In this document: one piece after another, positions 35,258 through 44,678 of the stretch
How the letters are laid out: each line of letters begins with the position of its first letter
Numbering within the stretch: position 1 is the stretch's first letter
Source: Burkholderia sp. Ax-1719
GTDB lineage: Bacteria > Pseudomonadota > Gammaproteobacteria > Burkholderiales > Burkholderiaceae
Assembly (NCBI RefSeq): GCF_011753055.1
Contig: NZ_VWWJ01000016.1
Span: 121,924 to 185,923, forward strand
Length of the DNA stretch: 64,000 nucleotides
Direction: 5' to 3'
Notes under the pieces: model-generated
The model's database searches: none
What the model saw: the letters and a program-made list of their open reading frames with translations, nothing else
Told to the model about the DNA's origin: nothing
Position numbers and translations under genes: made by a program

Positions 35258-36766
35258 GTGATTATCGATTACGTATTAATTGACCACGTACGCGCGGAGA
35301 TAGGCTCCGCCTCCCGCCGATTTCCCGACTATTTCGGTATCGACTCGATGGCGCTCTTGCTGGGCAAAAACGGAGCCGGCAAAACTCGATTGTTGCTGAA
35401 CGTAGCCGAAGTCCTGACGAGAGGTACTGAGTTCGGTGACCAAGGTCACTGGGCAGCTCGAACGGACGACGACGATAGCTTCACTTCTGATGCTAAGCGG
35501 CCTCCTGATGGCTTCGGAGTCGTCTACTTCACGCCCATCCCATACACCAGGTCGACGGACGTTCACCCCCGCTTTGTAGATGCATCTCGTATTCCAGCCA
35601 AGACACTTCAACCGTACATGTTTCGACGGTACGATTGGATTGCTGGAATACTCGACGAAACGCACCGCCCACTGAAGGCCCGCATCTGTTATCGAAAGAG
35701 CATTGTGGAACGAGCTATCGTCCCATTCATTCTTGATACAGATAATGAGTGCCGGCTCAATGACGGAAGTTTAGAGCGTGAACGCGTAAGAGTGCTTGAG
35801 ACTCGCCGAGAAACCCAAACACAAATCGTCCCGCCTGAGTTCGTACGCGCAGTCTCAAATTTCTTGCATTCTAGGCTATCGAAGAATGGGCACGAACATC
35901 GGCTTATCGCGCTCGCTACGCTTGAGCGCCAAATAAGGCGCGTGGGTCAACGTGCAGCTGTCATTTCATATTTCCTTAAAGCCTTCGATTTGGCAAGCGT
36001 ATCGGAACCTGGGCTACTCGAGGACCATAGTGACCTCGCGCGTGCGTCCAGCGACTTTGACAAAATCTACGAGAGCACCTTCAACGTTCTTGCGGCTTCT
36101 GAGCACATCGACACAATCAATGATAGGACCGTCGAAGGTATCGAATTCGAGAGCAATTCCGCTATAGTTGATATTGTCATTAGGTCTCCAAACTCCGCAG
36201 TGGAGTTTTCTTGGTCCGACCTGAGTTCGGGATTGCTTTCACTTATCCAGCAGTTTACACGCCTTGACTATGCGGTCGCACGCCTGCGCAAGAGCGCCAT
36301 CAAGTCCGTGCTGCTGCTTATTGATGAAGCGGACGCATTCTTACACCTCGATTGGCAGCGTCAATATGTCGAAAACCTGAACACGTTTCTATCAGAATTG
36401 AAGCGACATCACAACTTGGACTCGTTACAAGTTCTGATAGCGACTCATTCACCGGTTATCTCTGGAGACTTTCCTTCCCCGATGGTCCAACGACTAGACA
36501 GCGAGCGATCTGAGCCATTCAAGACCTTCGGAAATTCGCTTGACTCGCTAGTTTTTGATGCGTTTGAGACCTCATCCATCGGCTCATTTGCAGCGAAGAA
36601 AATACGCATCCTACGCGAGCGATTTCTACGGGGTGAGCTTGATGACGAAGACCGAGCACTTATCAAAGAAATCGGCGATCCAGGGCTGCAGCGAGCGGTG
36701 CTGAAGGGGCAAGCCAAAATGGCTTTCAACATTCCTCCTAGTCCGTCGGGTAAAGCATCAGATTGA
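35258..36766 (+). CDS. ptuA: AAA/ABC-type ATPase, PtuA-like (Septu defence)
   Basis: A 502-residue SMC/OLD-like ATPase. Walker A is GKNGAGKT (residues 36-43), the ABC signature is SDLSSGLLSLIQQF (about 319-332), Walker B is VLLLIDEADAFLHLDW (about 348-363) and the switch histidine is in IATHSPVISGDFP. The long insert between Walker A and the signature is typical of PtuA and other defence ATPases. The GTG start at 35258 follows AAGGGA by about 8 bases. Only 13 bases separate it from an HNH nuclease gene, the PtuA-PtuB arrangement of Septu anti-phage systems, in which the ATPase holds and controls the nuclease. Other ATPase/HNH pairs (for example retron-linked ones) exist, but no reverse transcriptase is present. 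Confidence 0.8.
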   Translation: MIIDYVLIDHVRAEIGSASRRFPDYFGIDSMALLLGKNGAGKTRLLLNVAEVLTRGTEFGDQGHWAARTDDDDSFTSDAKRPPDGFGVVYFTPIPYTRSTDVHPRFVDASRIPAKTLQPYMFRRYDWIAGILDETHRPLKARICYRKSIVERAIVPFILDTDNECRLNDGSLERERVRVLETRRETQTQIVPPEFVRAVSNFLHSRLSKNGHEHRLIALATLERQIRRVGQRAAVISYFLKAFDLASVSEPGLLEDHSDLARASSDFDKIYESTFNVLAASEHIDTINDRTVEGIEFESNSAIVDIVIRSPNSAVEFSWSDLSSGLLSLIQQFTRLDYAVARLRKSAIKSVLLLIDEADAFLHLDWQRQYVENLNTFLSELKRHHNLDSLQVLIATHSPVISGDFPSPMVQRLDSERSEPFKTFGNSLDSLVFDAFETSSIGSFAAKKIRILRERFLRGELDDEDRALIKEIGDPGLQRAVLKGQAKMAFNIPPSPSGKASD

Positions 36767-36779
36767 GGCGTTATAAACT

Positions 36780-37730
36780 ATGATAATTGAGATTCCCGAC
36801 GTCTGGACCACGGCAGAGGAGCAACATGAAGCTTACGTCCTCAAACGCGTAAGCATTGAGATGGCCCGTGAGCGCAAAAAAGCATACGCTTCAAGAGCGC
36901 TAATGGACTTCGATTGCTTCCTCAATGCTCAGTTAAAGAACATTGTCGATTCGAAAACTAGAGATTTCTCTACAGTCATTGATTGCTTTGATTCAATCTT
37001 TCCAGATGGGAGCAGAAAACGTGAGGATGCTAACGCTTTGGCATCCCGAGTTTTCAACTATGAAAAGTTCCGAGATGGCAAGCACAATTGGGATGCGTAT
37101 GCTTTGTACGCGTGTTCTCGTTACTTCGTCTGCCCCTACTGTCATATCACCCCTGTTAAAGCGGCTAATGGCTCCATGGACTTCCGGGGTGACCTCGATC
37201 ACTTTCTTCCTCGAGGCGAGTTTCCGTACCTTTCACTATCTTTGGGCAACCTAGTTCCTGCCTGCAAGGATTGCAATTTTAGCGGTGCAAAGGGAACCAC
37301 TAATCCGTATATCACGCCCCTACTTAACCCGCTGAAAGACAGTAATGAGATAGTTTTTCAATTGATGCCCAAAGATTCCAGCGACCCTACACTCGTAGCT
37401 ATGCGTGGTCAAAAGGCGGACTACGAACTTCGCGTCATCGCTCCAAATGGGGTTGAAGCCGCAATAAATTCCCTAACCACGTTCACGTTGCAGGCAAAGT
37501 ACGAAATCTATCTACCTACCGCTCATCGCATTGCAAGGCTAGGACTCACTCAAGCGTGGGCACAGTCGATAGACAAAGAAACTGGAATTGAAATGGATGT
37601 TGAGGAGAGCATAGGATTTACATGGGATGGTGACGAATACAAAAATTTTCCTCAAGGAAAAATGCATCGGGATATTTTTCAGTCCTCGGAAGCTAATGCG
37701 GAACTTGTAGCCGCCTTGGAGAAGCCCTGA
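36780..37730 (+). CDS. ptuB: HNH endonuclease, PtuB-like
   Basis: A 316-residue HNH nuclease. CPYC (about residues 118-121), DLDHFLPRGEFPYLSLSLGN (about 139-158; first His is catalytic, Asn closes the motif) and CKDCNFSGAKG (about 162-172) build the zinc-stabilised HNH fold. The N-terminal about 100 residues and the C-terminal about 140 are helical and unfamiliar; this is longer than the shortest PtuB proteins. A GAGG ribosome site precedes the ATG, and the gene follows the ATPase by 13 bases. Expected role: DNA (or tRNA/RNA) cleavage after phage sensing. Confidence 0.8.
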   Translation: MIIEIPDVWTTAEEQHEAYVLKRVSIEMARERKKAYASRALMDFDCFLNAQLKNIVDSKTRDFSTVIDCFDSIFPDGSRKREDANALASRVFNYEKFRDGKHNWDAYALYACSRYFVCPYCHITPVKAANGSMDFRGDLDHFLPRGEFPYLSLSLGNLVPACKDCNFSGAKGTTNPYITPLLNPLKDSNEIVFQLMPKDSSDPTLVAMRGQKADYELRVIAPNGVEAAINSLTTFTLQAKYEIYLPTAHRIARLGLTQAWAQSIDKETGIEMDVEESIGFTWDGDEYKNFPQGKMHRDIFQSSEANAELVAALEKP

Positions 37731-39025
37731 CAAGACACTTTGTGTTTGCTTAAACTGCGCCTCGCATTGTCGACGATGAATCGATTCGTATGCTGCCTTT
37801 GCTGCCCGAACGTCATAGCGAGGCAATGACCTTGCGCAGAATCTTGACTGCATCATTCTCAGGCGTGCAGGAAGTCGGCTAAGCGTCGCAGCGCGGCCAA
37901 CTCCTGCTTTGTATGCTCACGCGTGCTATCCCGTCGCGGGCGAGAGTGTCGAGTCGCACTAGCGGCTCGACAGCGGACACGGTCATCTTCCCTATAAGCA
38001 CCGTCATGAAGTCGCTGCCGAGGCGAGCGACGGTGTATCACTCACCCACCTCTCGGCTGGACTCTTGTCTCGCTCTTAGGGTTTGCGGGTGGCCAGCTCA
38101 ACCGCGATTTTCTGAACCTCGTCTAACTCCCACTGTGCGATTTTCGACTTCATGCCCCTATGCTCTAACGCACTCTTGCATACTTTCCTCTCGTCGGCAT
38201 CACGTTCTCTTTAAGCGGCAATCATGCCGTGCACCTATGAAAATGGCTTAAGAAGATCCACTAGCTACGAGGTCCTGGATGTAGCTCCACGGTTTATGCT
38301 GCACTGCGGCGTCCGTAGCAAAGGCAGCAGCACAAATGTTTGACCTTGCCAAGACCAAATTCACATGCTCGTGAGTAAGCGGACCGCGCAGTAAGTCTGA
38401 GCTGCGCAGGCAGTCGCATCCTCTGTGATATCCTGGTGGCATACGACTTGCACAGGCTCAAACTGACAGCCATGTCGCGGATGGAGATAATCAGGATGGG
38501 TCAAAGAAGGCGTGACAGCATCGTCGCCTAGCTGCTGCGCAGGATGGCCGAATTCGATGTCACCCCAGAGGACATTGAAGGCTCAATCGCGGAGGATCAG
38601 CGTCGACTCGAGGCGGTGAAGATCGTGACGCCGCAGTGAACACTTAGGATGGCGACGGCGTAGGCCACAAACAAGGTCGTATACGTTGACGCCCATTGAT
38701 TGAATTCCCTCCCGTCAAATACCATCGCGACCAGAATGCTAGTTGGTCCGGCCTAGAGGAACGTGGTACCGTCGACCGATGGACTGTAACGCGCTGCGAA
38801 GGGTTATTTGAGCAGAGAATCGTCTTGAGCAACAAGACTGAACAGCAAGCAATCGAACTACATCAACAGCTCGCGACGCTGGACGGCGTATTACGTGCAA
38901 GAGTCCTACATCACTTTGCTCGTAGCTCCGGCATAGTTGCGCGCGTCGACTGATTCGGCCAATTTGGGCCCAGCCCCATACGACCAGGCCCGAGGTCTAA
39001 AGCGAGAATTACGGGGTACAGCTAC
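37731..39025. other. Long intergenic stretch with no supported gene
   Basis: About 1.3 kb. At 38472-38637 a plus-strand frame reads MSRMEIIRMGQRRRDSIVA, a TAG, then LLRRMAEFDVTPEDIEGSIA; the second part faintly resembles the N-terminal helices of H-NS-like proteins but is interrupted and too short to call. Nothing else is recognisable. The region separates the Septu-like genes from the hydroxyproline regulon and is probably old junction sequence. Confidence 0.35.
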
Positions 39026-39733
39026 TCACGAGACCGCAATAGATTCGGTCATGTTTTGCCGCATGTAATCAAGGAAGCGCTTCTGGAAGAGCATCGTATG
39101 TTCGTGCGCGAGCTTCTCCGCCAGGTCTGCGTCCTTTCGTTGAATCGCATCGATGAGCTCGCCATGGTCACGTCCGAGCTTCGTTGCCGCCGGCGATGTG
39201 ACGGTGAAATCGAAATGCAGGTGCGTCAGTCGCTGACCTTCGCCCAGCAGACGTTCGTAGTACCCGACGAAGTACGGATTATTCGCAGCATGTGCAATGG
39301 CGATGTGCAACTGCTTGTTCGTCTCGGTGAGCGCCTCGGAGTCACCGCTCTCCACTGCCCTCATGTAAGCGTCGTCGGCCTTCTGGATAATCGCGAGGTC
39401 TTCGTCCGTGCGATGCAGCGCCGCAAGACGCGTTACCGCGCGCTGGATCAGGTCCAGTGCGGAAACGTACTTGGGAAACTCCTCGATTTCCAACGGAGTT
39501 ACGAGCGTCGTCCGGTTCGGCAGAATCGTGACAAGCCCTTCGCTAATGAGCCGAGCAAGAGCATCACGCACGGGGGAGCGTGACAGACCAAACTGCTCCG
39601 CGAGCGAAACCTCATCAAGCGGCGCGCCTGGCTTCAGCTGCAACGTGAGAATCCGCCTGCGCAGTTCCTCATAGATGTAGCGGCCGCCGTGCCGGCGGCC
39701 GCTCACCTCAGTTTCAGTCGTGTCTTTGCTCAT
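39026..39733 (-). CDS. GntR/FCD-family regulator of the hydroxyproline-type operon
   Basis: A 235-residue FadR-subfamily regulator: helix-turn-helix VSLAEQFGLSRSPVRDALARL near residues 43-63, and an FCD domain with the metal/ligand histidines in NKQLHIAIAHAANNP and the later HGELIDAI and HEHTMLFQK. Last gene of the catabolic operon, 72 bases after the racemase-family gene. An ATG at 39790 would add 19 residues. The repeated TGTGTGCA-N4-TGTACACA palindromes upstream of the operon's two promoters are typical in size for such a protein and are its likely operators. Confidence 0.9.
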   Translation of the reverse strand: MSKDTTETEVSGRRHGGRYIYEELRRRILTLQLKPGAPLDEVSLAEQFGLSRSPVRDALARLISEGLVTILPNRTTLVTPLEIEEFPKYVSALDLIQRAVTRLAALHRTDEDLAIIQKADDAYMRAVESGDSEALTETNKQLHIAIAHAANNPYFVGYYERLLGEGQRLTHLHFDFTVTSPAATKLGRDHGELIDAIQRKDADLAEKLAHEHTMLFQKRFLDYMRQNMTESIAVS

Positions 39734-39805
39734 CGTCGTACCGCCGTCATCGTGGGCCCGGAAGGACGGGCGTGCATGAAAGTTTAACATCGCGCGCCCT
39801 GTGCC

Positions 39806-40837
39806 TTAGACCTTCGGAAACCCCGCGCCCCATGTGTCGCTCAGCATAAATCCGGCCGACAGCGGGTCATCGGGGTCAACCCCTATCTGCTGGAAACCAT
39901 ACACCCACGCCCGACCATAAACGCGTGGCAGGACCGCCGCGCGGCCGGCAACCTCCGTTTTCCCTAGCAGCTCAATCGAGAACTCGCCCCCGATTGTTGA
40001 GCGCGAGGTCAGACGCGTGCCGATGTCCGCGTTGCCACGCGCAGCCAGGGTAGCCAGATTGGCAGAGCTCCCGGTTCCGCAGGGCGAACGGTCCACGCGC
40101 CCAGGTGGGAGCGTCGTACACGTCTGGTACAACTCATCGCTCACGCGGTTGCGGAACATCACATAGGCGACTTCGTTAATCTGCGGATAGAGCGGGTGCT
40201 GAATCTCAATCTGCTGGTTGATGATGTCCTTCAGGGCGACGCCAAGTTCCGCGAGTTCGCGCGCGTTCGCGGGGGAAATGTTGAGTCCCACCTGCCCAAC
40301 GTCGACGAGCGCGTAGTACACGCCACCAAACGCGATATCAACGCGGATTTTGCCGAACCGTTCCGTGTCGATACTGAGGTCGAGGTACTCGACAAACGAA
40401 GGCACCATATCGAGCGAAACACCCGTGCAGCGCCCGTCCTGACAGGTGGCGCGCGCCGTGACGAGACCGGCTGGCGTATCCAGCACGACGGTCGTCTCGG
40501 GCTCCTGCATCTCGACCATGCCCAGTTCCAGCAGCGCCGTGACCACGCAGATGGCGTTGCTCCCGGACATCGGATGAGCCTTGTCCGCCTGCAGCACGAT
40601 GAAACCCGCATGGGCTTCAGGTCTGGTCGGCGGCAACAGCAGGTTCACCGACATCTGCAGGCAACCACGAGGCTCAAGGACGACAAGTCTGCGAAGGCTG
40701 TCGTCGACCTCGTTGATGTAGTTCATCTTGTCGAGCATCGTCTCGCCCGGGATTCCGAGAACGCCACCCGTGATGACCTTGCCGATTTCGCCCTCGCAAT
40801 GCACGTCGACAAGCTGAAGCGTCTTCTTCCAGCGCAT
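39806..40837 (-). CDS. Proline racemase-family enzyme (hydroxyproline epimerase/dehydratase type)
   Basis: A 343-residue member of the proline racemase superfamily: DVHCEGEIGKVITGG at the N-terminus, the first active-site loop KAHPMSGSNAIC with Ser91 in place of the usual cysteine, and the second loop VDRSPCGTGSSA with a cysteine near residue 253. Proline racemase and 4-hydroxyproline 2-epimerase normally have Cys/Cys and trans-3-hydroxyproline dehydratases Cys/Thr; Ser/Cys variants also exist. With the DapA-type deaminase, FAD dehydrogenase and aldehyde dehydrogenase next door, epimerisation of trans-4-hydroxy-L-proline is the most economical assignment, but dehydration of a 3-hydroxyproline is possible. 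Confidence 0.88.
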   Translation of the reverse strand: MRWKKTLQLVDVHCEGEIGKVITGGVLGIPGETMLDKMNYINEVDDSLRRLVVLEPRGCLQMSVNLLLPPTRPEAHAGFIVLQADKAHPMSGSNAICVVTALLELGMVEMQEPETTVVLDTPAGLVTARATCQDGRCTGVSLDMVPSFVEYLDLSIDTERFGKIRVDIAFGGVYYALVDVGQVGLNISPANARELAELGVALKDIINQQIEIQHPLYPQINEVAYVMFRNRVSDELYQTCTTLPPGRVDRSPCGTGSSANLATLAARGNADIGTRLTSRSTIGGEFSIELLGKTEVAGRAAVLPRVYGRAWVYGFQQIGVDPDDPLSAGFMLSDTWGAGFPKV

Positions 40838-40849
40838 GATTGAGCTACC

Positions 40850-42331
40850 TTACTTGATGTACCAGCCCCAGGGCTGGTCGCTGTTGTAGCGGGTAATCTG
40901 CTTGGTTTCGAGGTAGTTGTTGAGCCCCCATTCGCCAAGTTCCCGTCCAATGCCGCTCTGTTTGTAGCCACCCCACGGCGCTTCGGTGAACGTCGGCTGC
41001 GAGCAGTTAATCCAGACGATGCCAGCCCGGAGATTGCGCGCCACACGCTCACATCGCGCGTCGTCGCGCGACATCACAGCGGCTCCGAGACCAAAGCGCG
41101 AATCGTTCGCTGACCGCACGGCTTGCGCTTCGTCATCGAACGGCCGGATGCAGACGACCGGCCCAAAGATTTCCTCGTTCCAGACCCAGCTGGTTTCCGG
41201 CACGTCGGCGAAGACAACAGGCTGCATGAAGTAGCCCTTGTCCAGATGCGCGGGTCGGTTCCCACCGGTGACAAGGCGCGCGCCCTCTTCCACACCGCGC
41301 TCTATCGCTTCGCGAATCTTCTCGAACTGCCCCTTGCTGACGATGGGACCGAGCAGCACACCTTCCTGCAGTCCACTTCCGATGGTAATTTTCTCGGCTT
41401 CCCGCGTCAGGCGTTCGAGCAGCTTGTCGTAGATGCCTCGCTGAACGAGCACACGAGACGTCGCTGAACACACCTCGCCCTGATTCCAGAAAATGCCGAA
41501 CATAATCCATTCGACAGCCGCCTCGACGTCGCTGTCGTCGAACACAATGAACGGGGATTTGCCGCCCAGCTCAAGGCTCACGTTCTTGATGTCGCGTGCC
41601 GCCGCCTGCATGATGCGACTGCCCGTGGGGACGCTGCCAGTGAACGCCAGCTTGTCGATACCCGGATGCTCGCTCAAAGGCGCGCCGGCGTCCTTGCCAA
41701 AACCCGTGACGATATTGAGCACGCCGGGCGGCAGGTCTGCTGCGGCCACGATATCGCCGAGTTCGAGCGCCGTCAGCGGCGTGAGTTCTGACGGCTTGAG
41801 GACCATCGTGCAACCGGCAGCCAACGCCGGTGCGACCTTCCACGCCGCCATCAACAGCGGGAAATTCCAGGGGATGATGGCGCCCGCGACGCCGATGGGT
41901 TCTTTGCGCGCGACCGAACTGAAACGGTCGTCGGACAGCGTAACCGGCGTCTCTGCGTTCTCGTCGAGCTTTTCAGCGAGGCCCGCGTAGAACTCGAAGC
42001 ACCCTGCAGCATCGCCGAGGTCCCACAGGGCTTCGGGAAGCGGCTTACCGTTGTCGCGCACCTCTAGCTGCGCGAGCTCGTCAATGCGGTCGCGAATGCC
42101 CTTGCCGATGCGGCGCAGGACAGCTGCGCGTTCAGCACCACTCATGCGGGGCCACGGACCTTCATCAAATGCCTTGCGCGCCGCTTTAACTGCGAGGTCT
42201 ACGTCCTCGGCAGTCGCGGCAGCCACTTTGGCGATGACCTGCTCGGTGCTCGGGTCAATCGTTTCGAATGTGCCCTTGTGCACGGGCGCCACCCAGCGAC
42301 CGTCGATGAAGAGATGCTCGTACGATTTCAT
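40850..42331 (-). CDS. Aldehyde dehydrogenase, probable 2-oxoglutarate semialdehyde dehydrogenase role
   Basis: A 493-residue NAD(P)-dependent aldehyde dehydrogenase. Visible: PWNFPLLMAAWKVAPALAAG, FTGSVPTGSRIM, catalytic glutamate in LELGGKSPFIV, catalytic cysteine in NQGEVCSATSRV, and EIFGPVVCIRPF. By sequence it looks like the betaine aldehyde dehydrogenase group, but the operon context (hydroxyproline to 2-oxoglutarate semialdehyde to 2-oxoglutarate) suggests the last oxidation step. It lies 12 bases each side from its neighbours, so it is firmly in the operon. Confidence 0.9.
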   Translation of the reverse strand: MKSYEHLFIDGRWVAPVHKGTFETIDPSTEQVIAKVAAATAEDVDLAVKAARKAFDEGPWPRMSGAERAAVLRRIGKGIRDRIDELAQLEVRDNGKPLPEALWDLGDAAGCFEFYAGLAEKLDENAETPVTLSDDRFSSVARKEPIGVAGAIIPWNFPLLMAAWKVAPALAAGCTMVLKPSELTPLTALELGDIVAAADLPPGVLNIVTGFGKDAGAPLSEHPGIDKLAFTGSVPTGSRIMQAAARDIKNVSLELGGKSPFIVFDDSDVEAAVEWIMFGIFWNQGEVCSATSRVLVQRGIYDKLLERLTREAEKITIGSGLQEGVLLGPIVSKGQFEKIREAIERGVEEGARLVTGGNRPAHLDKGYFMQPVVFADVPETSWVWNEEIFGPVVCIRPFDDEAQAVRSANDSRFGLGAAVMSRDDARCERVARNLRAGIVWINCSQPTFTEAPWGGYKQSGIGRELGEWGLNNYLETKQITRYNSDQPWGWYIK

Positions 42332-42343
42332 GTATGTGTCTCG

Positions 42344-43636
42344 TCAGGAAAAGCGGTACGCACTAAACGGCGCAAGATTCTGTTTCGATGAACGGGCGGC
42401 GACCATGTCCGCAATCAATCGCCCCGTGGTAGCGCCTAGCGTAAGGCCAAGCTGCCCGTGCCCAAAAGCCATCAGCACATTTTTCAGGCGTCGCGACCTG
42501 TCGATAATGGGCTTCGTGTCGGGCAGAAACGGACGGTACCCAACCCCGTACTCGACTGCCGACGTTCGGAGTTCTGGCAGCACGCGCTTCGCCTTCTCGA
42601 GGATGATGTCGGCACGCTTGAAGTTCGGCTTGGCACCTCGGCCTGCAAACTCGATGGTGCCGCCGATTTGCAGACCACGGGTCATCGGCGAGAAGCAGAA
42701 ACCACCGTCGGCGTAGATAGTTGAGTGTCGGATTTCAACACCCGGGTCTTTCAGCACCGCTTGATAGCCGGCGATTCCTTCCAGAGGAACGCTGACACCA
42801 AGGGCCCCGAAGAAACGGCGCGCCCCTGTGCCAGCCGCGACGACGACATGCTGTGCCGCAACGCCCTCGCCATTTGCGAGCGTCACACCTGTTGCTCGTC
42901 CGTTCGACTCATCGATGCGCGTTGCCTCCGTTCGCACGCGAACGCCGCCTTGCTCGACGAAGCTCTCAGTCAGTGCAGCGATGAATCCCATCGTGTCGCT
43001 AACCGCACGCCAGTCCGGAAACATCAGACCGTGAGCAAACTTGCCAGCCAATGCCGGCTCAAGGTCACCGATTTCCGCGGCGTTCAGGCGCTGCGATTTG
43101 AAGCCCAGCGACTCGCGCAGCTCAAGATGCGGCAGCTCATGCTCGAGCCCACGCGGGTCATCGAATACTTCGAGAATTGGTCGTTCGCCCATGAGCGCTT
43201 TGTCTTCGCACGCGGCGAGGAGCGGCGCGTAGTCGGCGTACGCATCGTGGGTCAGCGTCGCCATGGCGTTCGCAATATCCACAATCTTCGACTGTCGCGC
43301 GCACATGAGGAAGCGGAAGAACCACGGAATAATTCCTGGCAGCGCGCTCGGCCGCAAAGCCAGCGGTCCCTTCTGGTCCATCAGCCAACCCGGGACTTTC
43401 ATGATGATGCCCGGCTTGGAAAGCGGAATGATTTCGCTCACCGCCATCTGTCCGCAGCTCCACTTCGCTGTGCTATTGCCCGGCGCTTCAGGGTCCACCA
43501 GCGTGACGCGAAGCCCTGCGCGCTGCAGATAGAGCGCGCAGCACACGCCAACAATGCCACCGCCAATGACGACCGCTGATTCCTGCGTGGCAGGGGTCGT
43601 GTCGCGAGCGGAAAATTCGTGAGGAACGGCGTTCAC
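42344..43636 (-). CDS. FAD-dependent D-amino acid dehydrogenase (DadA-like)
   Basis: A 430-residue FAD oxidoreductase of the DadA/DAO family: dinucleotide-binding VVIGGGIVGVCCALYLQRAG (residues 22-41), a second FAD contact VVVAAGTGARRFF, and C-terminal FGHGQLGLTLGATTGRLIADM. It would oxidise the D-isomer made by the racemase-family enzyme, for example cis-4-hydroxy-D-proline to the pyrroline carboxylate, passing electrons to the respiratory chain. About 20 N-terminal residues precede the FAD fold. 129 bases separate it from the DapA-type gene upstream. Confidence 0.9.
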   Translation of the reverse strand: MNAVPHEFSARDTTPATQESAVVIGGGIVGVCCALYLQRAGLRVTLVDPEAPGNSTAKWSCGQMAVSEIIPLSKPGIIMKVPGWLMDQKGPLALRPSALPGIIPWFFRFLMCARQSKIVDIANAMATLTHDAYADYAPLLAACEDKALMGERPILEVFDDPRGLEHELPHLELRESLGFKSQRLNAAEIGDLEPALAGKFAHGLMFPDWRAVSDTMGFIAALTESFVEQGGVRVRTEATRIDESNGRATGVTLANGEGVAAQHVVVAAGTGARRFFGALGVSVPLEGIAGYQAVLKDPGVEIRHSTIYADGGFCFSPMTRGLQIGGTIEFAGRGAKPNFKRADIILEKAKRVLPELRTSAVEYGVGYRPFLPDTKPIIDRSRRLKNVLMAFGHGQLGLTLGATTGRLIADMVAARSSKQNLAPFSAYRFS

Positions 43637-43765
43637 TTCAGATACTCCTGCAAACAGAATCCCTGAGCGTTTGGCTGTGCGTTCGCCGCGCGATTGATGA
43701 GTCGGCTCATTCGATTGACTTTATCGTTGGGGCGCCGACGCAGGATGCTGCGCCGGCAACATAGG

Positions 43766-44656
43766 TTACGCCTGCGCTGCTTCGAAGACGGCGCGGAACT
43801 CCGCCTTTTCTTCTTCAGTCAGCGGCTGCAGCGGCATGCGGGCCGCTCCTACCTTGAAGCCGGCCAGTTCACAACCGTACTTCACCTTCTGCACGAACTT
43901 GCCGGCTTCCATAGTCGCCATCACCGGGAACAGCGAACGCATCACGTCTTGCGCGCCACGGATGTCGCCAGCTGTGAACTTGTTATAGAAGTCGATGACA
44001 GGCTTCACAAAGCAGTTCGCCGGCCCGCAAATCCAGCTGCTCGCGCCCCACAGGAAGAAGTCGAGCGCCTGGTCGTCGGAGCCGCACGACAACTGATAGT
44101 TGCCCTTGTACTTCTCGCCGATTTCGATGGCACGCAGCAGGTTGCCGCTACTTTCCTTGATGCCCACGACGCGCGGGTTGTCCTTGAATGCATCCAGCAC
44201 ACCGAAGCCAACTTCCACGTTCGTGCGCACGGGGTAGTTGTAGAGCACGACGTTCACGTCCGGCACTGCCTTCAGGATAGCCTCATAGTGGCCAATGAGT
44301 TCTTCCTGCGACGGCAAGGCATAGTACGGCGGCGCGATGAGCACATTCTTGTAGCCTGCGTCGCGGACCAGCTGGACCTGTTCGATGACTTCACGCGTGC
44401 AGGAACCGTTCGCGCCACCGATGAGCGTACCGCGCTCGCCCACGACTTCAAGCACCGTCTTCAGGATTGCGCGACGCTCATCGTGCGTCAACGCATAGTA
44501 TTCACCCGTCGAACCGAGCGGCACGAACCCGCTCACACCAGCCTTCAGCTGAAACTCGAGAATGCTCGCAAGCGTGTCATGGTCGACTGCGCCCGATGCG
44601 TTGAACGGCGTAACGAGAGCCGGCAGGATACCTTTCATCTGCATGTGTTTCTCCAC
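43766..44656 (-). CDS. DapA-family lyase (pyrroline-4-hydroxy-2-carboxylate deaminase type)
   Basis: A 296-residue member of the N-acetylneuraminate lyase/dihydrodipicolinate synthase family: ILPALVTPFNASG, PLGSTGEYYALTHDER, the Tyr of VVLYNYPVRTNV and the Schiff-base lysine of VVGIKESSGN. The GSTGEYY variant of the GTTGE motif is seen in the hydroxyproline-pathway deaminases that convert 1-pyrroline-4-hydroxy-2-carboxylate to 2-oxoglutarate semialdehyde. The start could also be ATG 44644 (MQMKG...). It follows the permease gene by 22 bases. Confidence 0.88.
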   Translation of the reverse strand: MEKHMQMKGILPALVTPFNASGAVDHDTLASILEFQLKAGVSGFVPLGSTGEYYALTHDERRAILKTVLEVVGERGTLIGGANGSCTREVIEQVQLVRDAGYKNVLIAPPYYALPSQEELIGHYEAILKAVPDVNVVLYNYPVRTNVEVGFGVLDAFKDNPRVVGIKESSGNLLRAIEIGEKYKGNYQLSCGSDDQALDFFLWGASSWICGPANCFVKPVIDFYNKFTAGDIRGAQDVMRSLFPVMATMEAGKFVQKVKYGCELAGFKVGAARMPLQPLTEEEKAEFRAVFEAAQA

Positions 44657-44678
44657 TTCTCAATAGAGGGGTTGAGGT

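Noticed and set aside
38472..38637. H-NS-like small gene
   Set aside because: Only a short, stop-interrupted stretch with vague resemblance; mentioned in the gap note but not called.
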